Shown here: one piece after another, positions 17,485 to 25,889 of the stretch
Position numbering within the stretch: the first letter of the stretch is position 1
Layout: the number at the start of each line of letters is the position of its first letter
NCBI RefSeq assembly: GCF_001005215.1
Contig: NZ_LBNQ01000033.1
Span: 181,967-245,966 of the forward strand
Source: Lampropedia cohaerens
GTDB lineage: Bacteria > Pseudomonadota > Gammaproteobacteria > Burkholderiales > Burkholderiaceae_C
Reading direction: 5' to 3'
DNA length: 64,000 bases
The notes under the pieces: generated by a model
The model's database searches: none
Told to the model about the DNA's origin: nothing
What the model saw: the letters and a program-made list of their open reading frames with translations, nothing else
Made by a program: the position numbers and the translations under genes

Positions 17485-17595
17485 GGTGGTGAGGCCCTAT
17501 TCAGTGCTTGGAGATCGCGCCACGACGCGGCGGCGCTCGGACAGGGGGCACGTCCGTATGGGTATGTCGTACTTGGTACCGCCCCACGGATGCAG

Positions 17596-17611
17596 TGCAA
17601 TTCGTGTGCCA
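17596..17611 (-). promoter_or_regulatory. sigma-54 (RpoN) promoter of urtABCDE
   Basis: On the minus strand the bases read TGGCACACGAATTGCA. The consensus is TGGCACG-N4-TTGCW, so all conserved positions match except one G to A, with correct GG/GC spacing. Transcription would start near 17585, giving a leader of about 100 bases to urtA. Sigma-54 promoters need an activator, and two NtrC-like sites are found upstream at the usual distance. Confidence 0.82.
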
Positions 17612-17707
17612 TGCCCGCTGTCGACACGGGGAAATCCCCGTAGGCCACCGGCAGTTTGCAACGATTTACCTTTTGTGGTGCAAGAGAGAGCCAAAAAGGG
17701 GAATATT

Positions 17708-17724
17708 TGCAATCATTCGGTGCA
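17708..17724. promoter_or_regulatory. NtrC-like binding site, promoter-proximal
   Basis: TGCAATCATTCGGTGCA fits the 17-bp NtrC consensus TGCACC-N5-GGTGCA with one full half-site (GGTGCA) and a 4 of 6 match in the other. Its centre is about 130 bp upstream of the predicted sigma-54 start. Confidence 0.6.
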
Positions 17725-17737
17725 TATTGATCGAGGA

Positions 17738-17754
17738 TGCATAGAAGTGGTGCA
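17738..17754. promoter_or_regulatory. NtrC-like binding site, promoter-distal
   Basis: TGCATAGAAGTGGTGCA is a second 17-bp site with a full GGTGCA half-site and TGCA on the other side. It is 30 bp from the first, close to three helical turns, the arrangement expected for cooperative NtrC dimers. A further lone TGGTGCA at 17676-17682 may be a third half-site. Confidence 0.6.
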
Positions 17755-17926
17755 TTAGGGCGACTGACTTTCGGCGATTCGCGGTGCGGCAGCGCTCCTA
17801 CGCATAGCGCGGAAACGCTCGCATGCTGAGTTCCCCGGGCCATTTTTGGCAACTGCATGCACGTAAATGCTGCATTGCGTCAGCGATGTCACAATGGGCA
17901 GCGCCTACTCACCCTGCCCGACATTT

Positions 17927-20476
17927 ATGAAAACTTCCGCACAAGCAATTCGCCTCGGCTGGAAAACACTGCGCCGCGACCTGCGTGCGGGCGAGCTGAC
18001 GGTGCTGCTGGCGGCGGTGCTGCTGGCCGTCGCTGCGTTGACGGCGGTGGGATTTTTTGCGAACCGCCTGCAAAGCGGCCTGCAGCGCAACGCCGCGCAG
18101 CTGCTGGCTGCGGACGTGGTCGTATCCAGTGACCACAGCATCAGCGCCGCGCTGCGGGCGCAGGCCGAGGTACTGGGTCTGCATACCGCAGTGACGGTGG
18201 TGTTTCCAACCATGGCGCGCGCGGATGATGCGCAAGGCGGTGCGAGCAGGCTGGTTTCCCTCAAGGCGGTGGAATCGGGCTATCCGCTGCGTGGCCAGTT
18301 GCGAACCACAGCTGCGTGGCAGCCGGCGATGACTGCCGCTGAGTTGGCGCAGGCCGGCGAGCCGATGGTATCGGCGCCCCCACCGGGGCAGGTGTGGGTT
18401 GATGCCGCGCTGCTGGCGGCGTTGGAGATTGATCTGGGCGATACCCTGCATCTCGGGGATGCAGCGTTGCGGGTGACGCGCGTGATCACGCAGGAGCCGG
18501 ATCGGGGCGCAGGATTTCTCAGCTTCTCGCCGCGCGTGATGATGCACATGGACCAGCTAGATGCTACGGGTCTCGTGCAGCCGGCCAGCCGATTAAGCTG
18601 GCGGCTGCTTGTTGCTGGCGAAGATGCCGACGCGGTGCAGCTGTTTATCACGCAAATGCGTGCGTATATTGGCAGTGACGCCGAGCGGGGCTTGCGGTTG
18701 ATGACGCAGGATGATGGTAGTCCGCAAATGCGCCGCACGCTCGAGCGCGCCGAGGCGTTCTTGCGACTGGTGGCATTGCTGGCGGCGCTGCTGTCTGCAG
18801 TGGGCGTGGCGCTGGCAGCGCGCGCGTTTGCGCAGCGACACCTGGATGCGGCGGCGCTTTGGCGAGTGTTGGGGCTCAGCCAGCGTGCCATCTTCGGCGC
18901 CTATCTGCTGGAGTTCCTCGTGGCCGGGCTGCTGGCAAGCCTGGCCGGCGCGCTGGTCGGTTACGCGGTGCATCACGTGTTCGTGCACATGCTTGCCGGG
19001 CTGCTGCAGGTGCAGCTGCCATCGGCAGGGTGGTGGCCTCTGGCGCTGGGGATTGGCATGGGCCTGACGTTGCTGATGGCGTTTGGATTGGCACAGGTAC
19101 TGCAGCTGGCTCAGGTGCCGCCGTTGCGGGTCATGCGGCGGGATGTGGGGAACCTGCGGCCAGTTTCGCGCGGGGTGGTCGCTGCCGGATTGCTGGGCTT
19201 TGCGCTGCTGCTGTTTGTCATCAGCGGCAACGTGCAGCTTGGCGCGATTGCCGTCGGAGGTTGCGCTGTGGCAGTGCTGTCGTTCGCCGTGCTGGCGGCG
19301 ATGGCGATTCGCGTGCTGCGCGCCACCGTCAGTGAGCGTACGGCGCCGCGCTGGCTCTTGCTGGCAACGCGGCAAGTGGCGGCGCGGCCGCTGTTTGCCG
19401 TCATCCAGGTTTGCGCGCTGGCGGTGGGGCTGCTTGCGCTGGTGTTGCTGGTGTTGCTGCGCACGGACCTGATTCAAGGCTGGCAGCGTGCCACGCCGCC
19501 TGATGCGAACAACCGCTTTGTCATCAACATTCAGCCCGATCAGGCCGACGCCTTTCGTCAGGCCCTGATGCAGGCAGGAGTGCACGACTATCAGTGGTAC
19601 CCCATGATCCGAGGGCGACTGGTGGCCATCAACGATCATCCGGTCAGTGCCAACGACTACGACGATGCCGATGCGCGCCGGCAGGTGCAGCGTGAATTCA
19701 ATCTCAGCCACAGCACGGTGCTGCCCGCGGACAATCGCGTGGTTGCCGGTGCATGGGTACCTGAGCAATCCGATGGCCTCAGCATCGAGCAGGAGTTGGC
19801 TGAGCGCCTCGGAATCGCGTTGGGTGACCGGCTGCATTTCGATATCGGTGGCCTGCCGCATTCCGCACGCGTGACGAGCATTCGCACGGTGGACTGGGCG
19901 TCGATGAACGCCAACTTCTTCGTGCTGTTTCCCCGCAGCCACATGCCGGACTTGCCGGTGAGCTATCTGGCCGCCTACAGGGCACCGGAGACCCCGGGGT
20001 TCGACAATGCGCTGGTGCGGCAGTTTCCGAATATCACCAATGTCGACTTGTCGGCCATGCTGCTGCAGATTCAGCAGGTTCTGGGGCAGGTCAGTCGCGC
20101 GGTGGAGCTGCTGTTCGGCTTTGCGCTGGCGGCAGGGTTGGTGGTACTGTTTGCCGCCGTAACCGCCACCCGGGAGGAGCGTGCGCGCGAGTATGCCGTC
20201 ATGCGCGCGCTGGGTGCCAGCGCGCAGTTGCTGCGCCATGTACAGCGCGCAGAGTTGGCCGGTGTTGGCGCGCTGGCCGGTGTGCTGGCCAGTCTGGCCG
20301 CCATTGCCATTGGCTGGGCGCTGGCGCGCTATGTGTTCGATTTCGCCTGGCGCTTCCCGCTGGGCGCTCCCTTCGCAAGCGCCGCTGCCGGTGCGCTGCT
20401 GGCGCTAGTGGCGGGCTGGTGGGGCCTGCGCGAGGTGCTGCAGCGCCCGGTGGCGCAGAGCCTGCGCGACGCATGA
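17927..20476 (+). CDS. FtsX-like ABC permease, YbbP type, without adjacent ATPase
   Basis: An 849-residue MacB/FtsX-superfamily inner-membrane protein with the layout of E. coli YbbP: an N-terminal helix (LTVLLAAVLLAVAALTAVGFF), a large periplasmic domain, a core group of helices, a second periplasmic domain (residues about 530-720) and three C-terminal helices with EERAREYAVMRALGAS. YbbP normally pairs with the YbbA ATPase encoded just upstream. No ATPase gene is present on either side here, so its motor must be elsewhere. The start at 17927 (MKTSAQAIRLGWKTLRRD) is conserved in type; longer frames are not. Function in the family is unclear; lipid or lysophospholipid handling has been proposed. 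Confidence 0.85.
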   Translation: MKTSAQAIRLGWKTLRRDLRAGELTVLLAAVLLAVAALTAVGFFANRLQSGLQRNAAQLLAADVVVSSDHSISAALRAQAEVLGLHTAVTVVFPTMARADDAQGGASRLVSLKAVESGYPLRGQLRTTAAWQPAMTAAELAQAGEPMVSAPPPGQVWVDAALLAALEIDLGDTLHLGDAALRVTRVITQEPDRGAGFLSFSPRVMMHMDQLDATGLVQPASRLSWRLLVAGEDADAVQLFITQMRAYIGSDAERGLRLMTQDDGSPQMRRTLERAEAFLRLVALLAALLSAVGVALAARAFAQRHLDAAALWRVLGLSQRAIFGAYLLEFLVAGLLASLAGALVGYAVHHVFVHMLAGLLQVQLPSAGWWPLALGIGMGLTLLMAFGLAQVLQLAQVPPLRVMRRDVGNLRPVSRGVVAAGLLGFALLLFVISGNVQLGAIAVGGCAVAVLSFAVLAAMAIRVLRATVSERTAPRWLLLATRQVAARPLFAVIQVCALAVGLLALVLLVLLRTDLIQGWQRATPPDANNRFVINIQPDQADAFRQALMQAGVHDYQWYPMIRGRLVAINDHPVSANDYDDADARRQVQREFNLSHSTVLPADNRVVAGAWVPEQSDGLSIEQELAERLGIALGDRLHFDIGGLPHSARVTSIRTVDWASMNANFFVLFPRSHMPDLPVSYLAAYRAPETPGFDNALVRQFPNITNVDLSAMLLQIQQVLGQVSRAVELLFGFALAAGLVVLFAAVTATREERAREYAVMRALGASAQLLRHVQRAELAGVGALAGVLASLAAIAIGWALARYVFDFAWRFPLGAPFASAAAGALLALVAGWWGLREVLQRPVAQSLRDA

Positions 20477-20496
20477 AAAGCGCGTAAACAGGCTCT
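20471..20496 (-). repeat. half-copy of the AGAACCTGTT repeat between YbbP-type gene and LOG gene
   Basis: Read on the minus strand it gives AGAGCCTGTTTACGCGCTTT followed by TCATG. This matches the full repeat terminus (AGAACCTGTTGACGATCTTC, then TCATC) at most positions. It is in sense orientation downstream of the minus-strand LOG gene (22 bases after its stop), and its inner end overlaps the stop of the plus-strand permease gene. Confidence 0.5.
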
Positions 20497-20518
20497 GGGA
20501 AATGCCCGAAGAGACCGG

Positions 20519-21118
20519 TTATAGATTGCGGGCCAGCAGCTGAGCATCCGCGGTACTGGAGCCCGCTTCCTGCACGAGCTCCTGCAGCAGCGGCGCGATG
20601 TCGTTGCCGAAGTGCACCAGGCCCATCTGCCAGTCGTTCATGAAACCGACCGATACGCAGGACTGCAGAAAGGTTTGCAGCGCGTCGTAGTAGCCGTTGG
20701 TGTTGAGAATGCCAACGGGCTTGTCGTGGTAGCCGAGCTGGCGCCAGGTCCAGATCTCGAACAGCTCCTCGAACGTGCCGATGCCGCCTGGCAGGGCCAG
20801 GAATGCATCGCTGCGCTCGGCCATCATGGCCTTGCGCTGGTGCATGTTGTCCACGACATGCAGTTCGTCACAATCCTCGTTGGCCATTTCCCGGTCCACC
20901 AATGCGGTGGGAATCACGCCGACGACGCGGCCACCGGCAGCGCGCGTGGCCTGTGCCACCGTGCCCATCAGCCCGGTCTTGCCGCCGCCGTAGACAAGCT
21001 GGCCGCCATGGCCGCCAATCCATTCGCCCACTGCCTGTGCGGCCGCGCCGATGGCCGGATCGTGCCCGTCACGCGAGCCGCAGTAGACGCAGATGGAGAA
21101 GGCCGGATTACCATTCAT
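20519..21118 (-). CDS. LOG-family cytokinin riboside 5'-monophosphate phosphoribohydrolase
   Basis: A 199-residue protein with the LOG signature PGGIGTFEELFE and the Rossmann motif GGGKTGLMG, followed by HQRKAMMAERSDAFLAL. LOG enzymes release adenine-type bases from nucleoside 5'-monophosphates; bacterial members are often annotated as TIGR00730 family. The start at 21118 (MNGNPAFSICVYCGSRDG) overlaps the dgkA stop by 4 bases, so the pair is translationally coupled. Confidence 0.92.
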   Translation of the reverse strand: MNGNPAFSICVYCGSRDGHDPAIGAAAQAVGEWIGGHGGQLVYGGGKTGLMGTVAQATRAAGGRVVGVIPTALVDREMANEDCDELHVVDNMHQRKAMMAERSDAFLALPGGIGTFEELFEIWTWRQLGYHDKPVGILNTNGYYDALQTFLQSCVSVGFMNDWQMGLVHFGNDIAPLLQELVQEAGSSTADAQLLARNL

Positions 21119-21498
21119 GCCAAAAACCTTTCGTAAAGTGCCCATGCCCAGGTCAGCCCGCACAGGCAAAGTGCCAGCAGTACCGCCGCGCTGCCCATGT
21201 CCTTGGCGGATTTGGACAGTGCGTGCCATTCCGGCCCGACCCGGTCCACGACGGCTTCCACGGCGGAGTTGAGGATCTCCGTGACCAGCACAAAGACCAC
21301 CATGCCGATGAGCACGCAAACTTCGAGCCAGCTCCGGCCGACAAAGCAGGCTGCCGGCACAAGCACAGCTGCCAGCAGCACTTCCTGCCGGAAGGCAGGC
21401 TCCTCCCACACGGCGACAAAGCCATTGCAGGAGTTCCTGAATGCGGAAACGATGCGGGGCAGCCCCTTTTTGCGGGCATGCGGGCGAGAGTACGACAT
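21115..21498 (-). CDS. dgkA: diacylglycerol kinase
   Basis: A 127-residue small integral-membrane kinase that phosphorylates diacylglycerol released by membrane-derived oligosaccharide and LPS modification. Three helices are visible, with the active-site signature EILNSAVEAVVDRVGPEWHALSKSAKDMGSAAV. The length equals the E. coli enzyme. It precedes and overlaps the LOG gene on the minus strand; the divergent ung gene begins 170 bases away. Confidence 0.93.
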   Translation of the reverse strand: MSYSRPHARKKGLPRIVSAFRNSCNGFVAVWEEPAFRQEVLLAAVLVPAACFVGRSWLEVCVLIGMVVFVLVTEILNSAVEAVVDRVGPEWHALSKSAKDMGSAAVLLALCLCGLTWAWALYERFLA

Positions 21499-21668
21499 GG
21501 CAGCGCAGCCTCAACGGAGTCTTGGGCGAAACCTGCAAATGTACCCCGTCGGCGTGACATTGCCGCGAATCTGGCAGCGTGTCGAAAGTCCCCCAAGGCG
21601 TGCTATCTTTTCTCCTTTGCAATGCTGCGGCGCCTTGCAGGCGCTGGATGGAACGAATCGCTTCTGCC

Positions 21669-22370
21669 ATGAGTGCTCCCCAACTACAAAGCGCCAACCC
21701 GGCCGACTGGCCGGTCGCGCCGGGCTGGCAGCCTGCCGTGAATGCCTTCTTTGCCAGTCCGACGGGCAGGGCGCTGCAGGCCTTCCTGACCGAGCGGCTG
21801 GCTGCTGGCGCGACGATTTATCCCCCACAGCCGCTGCGGGCGCTGGAGCTGACTGCGCCCGAGGCCGTGCGCGTGGTTATCCTCGGGCAGGACCCGTATC
21901 ACGGCCCTGGGCAGGCCGAGGGGCTGGCATTTTCCGTCGCACCGGGCGTGCCGCTGCCGCCGTCGCTGCGCAATATCTTCAAGGAGCTGCAGCGTGATCT
22001 CGGCACGCCGCCGCCGCCTTTCCCTACGCCGGGCGGCAGCCTGGTGCGTTGGGCGAAAAACGGCGTGCTGCTGCTCAACACCTGCCTGACGGTCGAGCGT
22101 GGCCAGGCGGCCAGCCATGCAGGCAAGGGCTGGGAGGTGCTCACCGACGCGCTGATTGCCCAGGTCGCGCAAGGGGCGCGACCCGTGGTGTTCATGCTGT
22201 GGGGCGCGCACGCGCAGTCCAAGCAGAAACTGATTCCCCGTGATCGGGGCCATCTGGTGCTGCTGGCCAATCATCCCTCGCCGCTGTCGGCGCTCAAGCC
22301 GCCAAGGCCTTTCATTGGTTGCGGACATTTCAGCGCCGCCAAGGCGTTTCGCGAGCAGCACGGCTATTGA
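21669..22370 (+). CDS. ung: uracil-DNA glycosylase
   Basis: A 233-residue family-1 UDG, first enzyme of base-excision repair of uracil in DNA. The water-activating motif [18 protein letters not shown] and the DNA-binding [20 protein letters not shown] are intact. In-frame codons upstream (21648, 21579) are possible starts, but the conserved part begins well inside. The gene converges with pqqE, 18 bases away. Confidence 0.95.
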   Translation: MSAPQLQSANPADWPVAPGWQPAVNAFFASPTGRALQAFLTERLAAGATIYPPQPLRALELTAPEAVRVVILGQDPYHGPGQAEGLAFSVAPGVPLPPSLRNIFKELQRDLGTPPPPFPTPGGSLVRWAKNGVLLLNTCLTVERGQAASHAGKGWEVLTDALIAQVAQGARPVVFMLWGAHAQSKQKLIPRDRGHLVLLANHPSPLSALKPPRPFIGCGHFSAAKAFREQHGY

Positions 22371-22388
22371 GGCGCCCTGCAGGGCGTG

Positions 22389-23589
22389 TTATGCCTGCAG
22401 GCTTTTGGAATTGCGGTCGTTGCGGTAGATGACGATGGGTTTGGCGCTGGAATCTGCCTGCAGACGCGCCGCTGCGACGGCCTGATCGCTGATTGCCGCG
22501 TCGATGCGGTGGCGCTGCGGTGAGCGGCCGCAGACGGGGTCGCAGGCGCTGGCATCGCCCGTTACGAGATAGGCCTGGCAGCGGCAGCCGCCGAAGTCAT
22601 CGCCGCGCTCAGGGCAGCTGCGGCACGGCTGCTGCATCCACGCGTCGCCGCGAAACGCGCCAAATGCGGAACTCTCATACCAGATGTAGCGCAGACTGTG
22701 CTCCTGTACCTTGGGCAGGTCCAGCCCCGGTAGCTGCCGTGCGTTGTGGCAAGGCCGTGCCATCGGGCGCTACGCCGAGAAATACCCGGCCCTAGCCATT
22801 CATGCAGGGCTTGGGGCGCTGCTCGTAATAGTCGGGAATGACAAAGAGAATCTTGCAGCGCGTGCCGATGCGCTGGCGGTACGTTTCGACGACGGCCTCG
22901 GCCTGCTGCAGTTCTGCGCGCGTGGGCATGAGCTGGGCGCGGTTAAGGTGGGCCCAGCCGTAGTACTGGGTGTTGGCCAGCTCAAGGTAGTCGGCGCCGA
23001 GCTCCAGCGCCATGTCGATGATGGCGCCGATGTGCGGCAGGTTGAAGCGGTGCAGCACGCAGTTGAGCACCATTGGAAAGCCGTTGCCCCGGATCGCCGC
23101 GGCGATGCGCTTTTTGCGATCAAAGGTGCGGATGTGCGAGAGAAAGTCGTTCATCGCCTGCGTCGAGTCCTGGAAGGAGAGCTGGATGTGGTCCAGCCCC
23201 GCTTGCTTGAGTGCGGCAATGCGCGCCTCGTTCAGGCCCACGCCCGAGGTGATGAGATTGGTGTAGAAACCCAGCTTGCGGGCGTGCGCCACCAGCGTCT
23301 CCAGATCCTTGCGCAGGGCAGGCTCACCGCCCGAGAGGCCCAGCTGCACCGCACCCAGCGCACGTGCTTCTTCAAAGACACGCAGCCACTGCTGCGTCGA
23401 CAGCTCCTGGTCGATGTTGGCGTAATCCAGCGGGTTGGAGCAGAACACGCACTGCAGCGGGCAGCGATAGGTCAGTTCGGCCAGCAGCCACAAGGGTGGG
23501 GTGACCGCCGGAGCCGCGGTCGCAGCCATTGCCGGGGCGGCCACCGTGGCCTGACGTTGAAAGGCGATAGGGGCTTCTTGGGTCGTCAT
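22389..23589 (-). pseudogene. pqqE: pqqE, disrupted by a nonsense codon and a frameshift
   Basis: Radical-SAM PqqE links Glu and Tyr of PqqA, the first chemical step of PQQ synthesis. The N-terminal part has the cluster motif (YRCPLQCVFC) and reads to CMNG. There, TAG (22792-22794) stands where intact PqqE has Trp (CMNGW). The frame then continues GRVFLGVAPDGTALP and loses register near 22748, where TTGCCACAAC lacks 5 bases relative to the expected LPCHNA codons. The C-terminal part (CHNARQLPGLD; CRSCPERGDDFGGCRCQAY) follows in another frame. Adding 5 bases gives 1206 nt, exactly 402 codons. The two lesions remove the C-terminal cluster-binding cysteines, so no functional PqqE is expected. 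Confidence 0.88.
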
Positions 23590-23594
23590 CGCAG

Positions 23595-23888
23595 TCAGAT
23601 CAGCCAGCCCTGCAGCTGGGCGGTGCGCAGCCAGTCGAGCACATCTTGCGCTAGATCGGCATTCGGGTACTGGGCTTGCAGGGCGGCAACGATGTCCTGC
23701 GGACTGCGCGAGCCATCGCACAGCGCGAGAATGGCGGCCGCGCTGGCGTTGAGCTTGACCATGCCTTCCGGGTAGAGCAGCACATGCGCGTTCTGCACGG
23801 GCTCCCACTGCATGCGGTAGAGCGGTTTCAGGCGCGGCATCGCGGGCAATGGTGGCGGCGTGTCGCCGGCCAGGGAGGTGGTGGTCAT
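23595..23888 (-). CDS. pqqD: PQQ peptide chaperone PqqD
   Basis: A 97-residue protein. PqqD binds the PqqA peptide and presents it to PqqE. The RiPP-recognition domain is intact ([31 protein letters not shown], then [19 protein letters not shown]). The start at 23888 overlaps the pqqC stop by 4 bases, and its stop lies 5 bases before pqqE. The open frame is undamaged although its partner pqqE is broken. Confidence 0.9.
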   Translation of the reverse strand: MTTTSLAGDTPPPLPAMPRLKPLYRMQWEPVQNAHVLLYPEGMVKLNASAAAILALCDGSRSPQDIVAALQAQYPNADLAQDVLDWLRTAQLQGWLI

Positions 23889-24643
23889 TCGGGGTAGGCC
23901 CTTTCGATGGCATCGAGCATTGCCCAGAGGATGTCGAGCTTGAACTGCAGGATCTGCAAGGCGCGCTCTTGCTGCGCGCGCGTGCGAAAGTGCTTCAGCG
24001 TGATTTCCAGACCATGGCGCACGTCGCGTTGTGCCAGCGGGATGCGGCTGCGGAAGTACTGCAGGCCGTAGGGCTCGATCCATGGGTAGTATTCAGGCCA
24101 TCCGGCCAGGCGGTCCTTGTGGATCTGCGGCGCAAACATCTCCGTCAGCGAGGAGCACACCGCTTCCTGCCAGGGCGCGTGGCGCGCGAAATTCACGTAA
24201 CTGTCGCAGGCAAAGCGCACGCCAGGCTGCACCAGGCGCAGCGACCACAGGTCCTCGCGCGTCAGGTCAGCGGCCACGCCCAGCTGCGTCCAGGCCTCCA
24301 GCCCACCGGCAGCGTCACCCTCGAAGTCGCCATGGCCGTCATGGTCGAGCAGGCGCAGGCTCCAGGCGCGGCGCACCGCACGGTCCGGGCAGTTGGAGAG
24401 AATCGCCGCGTCCTTGAGGGGAATGCACCACTGGTAGTAGAAACGGTTGGCAATCCACCCCTGTACCTGTCTGCGCGAGCACTGGCCGCTGTTGAGGCGG
24501 ACGTTGAACGGATGGTGGATGTGGTAACCGGCACCCATGGCGCGCAGGCGCTGCTCGAAGGTCTCGGGCGCCATGGCTTCTTCCTGCGAAACTGGCGCAA
24601 CGGGCCCGACCACGGGCATCTGTGGACAATCCTGGTTGGTCAA
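23885..24643 (-). CDS. pqqC: pyrroloquinoline-quinone synthase PqqC
   Basis: A 252-residue oxidase that carries out the final ring closure and eight-electron oxidation to PQQ. Conserved segments are [59 protein letters not shown] and YFRSRI. The predicted start is TTG at 24643, with GGAG eight bases before it and an overlap with the pqqB stop; an in-frame ATG at 24619 is the alternative. A short insertion (DAAGG) lies after [10 protein letters not shown]. The frame is intact. Confidence 0.9.
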   Translation of the reverse strand: MTNQDCPQMPVVGPVAPVSQEEAMAPETFEQRLRAMGAGYHIHHPFNVRLNSGQCSRRQVQGWIANRFYYQWCIPLKDAAILSNCPDRAVRRAWSLRLLDHDGHGDFEGDAAGGLEAWTQLGVAADLTREDLWSLRLVQPGVRFACDSYVNFARHAPWQEAVCSSLTEMFAPQIHKDRLAGWPEYYPWIEPYGLQYFRSRIPLAQRDVRHGLEITLKHFRTRAQQERALQILQFKLDILWAMLDAIERAYPE

Positions 24644-25537
24644 AGTTCGATCTCCATGCCGTCAAAGGCCAGTTCGATGCCCGCCGCTTCAAGCGCTTGA
24701 CGCTCGGCGCTGCCATCGCACAATGCAGGATTGCTGTTGTTGATGTGGGTGAGGATGCGGCGCTTGTGGGGAAACCGCGCCAATACTTCCAGCATCCCCT
24801 CGGGGCCGCTTAACGGCAGGTGGCCCATCTCGGAGGCCGTCTTGCGCCCAAGCCCCAGGGTTTGCATCTCCTGCTCGCTCCACAGCCTGCCATCGACCAG
24901 CAGCACATCGGCATCCTGCATGGCCTGCAAGACCTGGGGATCAATCTGCCCAAGGCCCGGCGCATAGAACAGGCTGCGGCCGCTGGCCGCGTCGATGAAG
25001 CGCACGCCGATGTTGTCGCCCGGTGTGGGCCGGCTGCGCTTGGGGGAATAGGGCGGTGCCTTGCTCGACAGAGGCAGGGCCTGCAGCTGCAGGCCGGCCA
25101 GGGTATCGATCGCAAATGGCGTGTCGAAATCCTCGATGGGTTTGACGGCCACCCCGCAGTAGTGCTCCAGCGTCGGCAGGATGGGCAGTGCCGTGCGCAA
25201 ATCCTCCAGCACCGAAGTGGTGGCAGGTATCACCAGTCGCTGGTGTGATTCGCGCAGCATGAACAGGCCCACCACGTGGTCGATCTGCGCGTCCATCAGC
25301 AAGATGGCCGTGATGGCGCTGCCGCGCAAGCTGTCGCAGCGGGTCAGCATCGCGTTGTGCCGCAGCTGCTGCAGCACATCCGGGGAGGCGTTGACGAGCA
25401 ACCAGTCTGCGCCGTCAGAGCTGACAGCGATGGAGGATTGGGTGCGAGGGGTGATGCGTGGATCGCCTGCGCGGGCGGCGCGGCAGTTGTCGCAGTGGCA
25501 GTTCCACTGCGGCGGAGCCAAGAATGCGGATGCGCAT
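24640..25537 (-). pseudogene. pqqB: pqqB, frameshifted near its start
   Basis: PqqB is a metallo-beta-lactamase-fold protein; it is thought to hydroxylate the Tyr moiety of the PQQ precursor. The gene starts correctly (MRIRILGSAA from 25537), but the GGGF before PQWNC is missing. The sequence jumps at CCGCAGTGG (junction 25507-25512) into the frame that encodes PQWNCHCDNCRAARAG to the end. The simplest repair is a 17-base loss between two CCGCAG copies; restoring it gives 915 nt or 305 codons, the normal size. The rest is intact. A GTG/CTG-type start at 25569 would bypass the lesion but yields an unrelated N terminus without the GSAAGGG strand. Confidence 0.85.
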
Positions 25538-25599
25538 GGAGAGGAGAACCGTAGGTGCAGGCGGCGCACAGCGCGTGCACGTCTTACACCAAAGGGCTT

Positions 25600-25674
25600 T
25601 TAACGGTTGAACACGTACATGGTGATTTCAAAGCCCAGGCGCAGATTCTGCGCCGCCGGTTTTTCCCATTGCAT
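25600..25674 (-). CDS. pqqA: PQQ precursor peptide PqqA
   Basis: A 24-residue peptide that is the backbone of PQQ. Glu16 and Tyr20 (FEITMY) are the residues that become cross-linked, with the normal three-residue spacing. A strong ribosome site (AAGGAG) precedes the ATG at 25674. It heads the pqqABCDE operon. The peptide is intact although two downstream enzymes are broken. Confidence 0.93.
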   Translation of the reverse strand: MQWEKPAAQNLRLGFEITMYVFNR

Positions 25675-25889
25675 GATGGATCTCCTTGAAAAACTGCGCC
25701 CGGCGCCATTGCCCGGCGCGCACCTGAACATCGATTGCGTTGGTGCGGCTGCATTGTCGGTAGGCGGGTCAACTTTTTCATCCATGAAATCATGAAGTGG
25801 TGTCATGATTTTCATGATTTCTGCATGCGCGCCATGGGCTGCCACGACCATGCGAGGCAAGCGGCGTGGGAGCTTCGTAGAATGCCGCC

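Larger units (their letters stand above)
17485..17926. other. 442-bp divergent control region of urtA and the YbbP-type gene
   Basis: No conserved reading frame. It contains the sigma-54 promoter (17596-17611) and two NtrC-like sites (17708-17754) serving urtA. Nothing recognisable was found for the divergent permease gene, whose start at 17927 lacks a strong ribosome site. Confidence 0.6.

Noticed and set aside
18593..20239. Long minus-strand frame (548 codons) opposite the YbbP-type gene
   Set aside because: Gln/Arg-rich shadow of the confident plus-strand permease.
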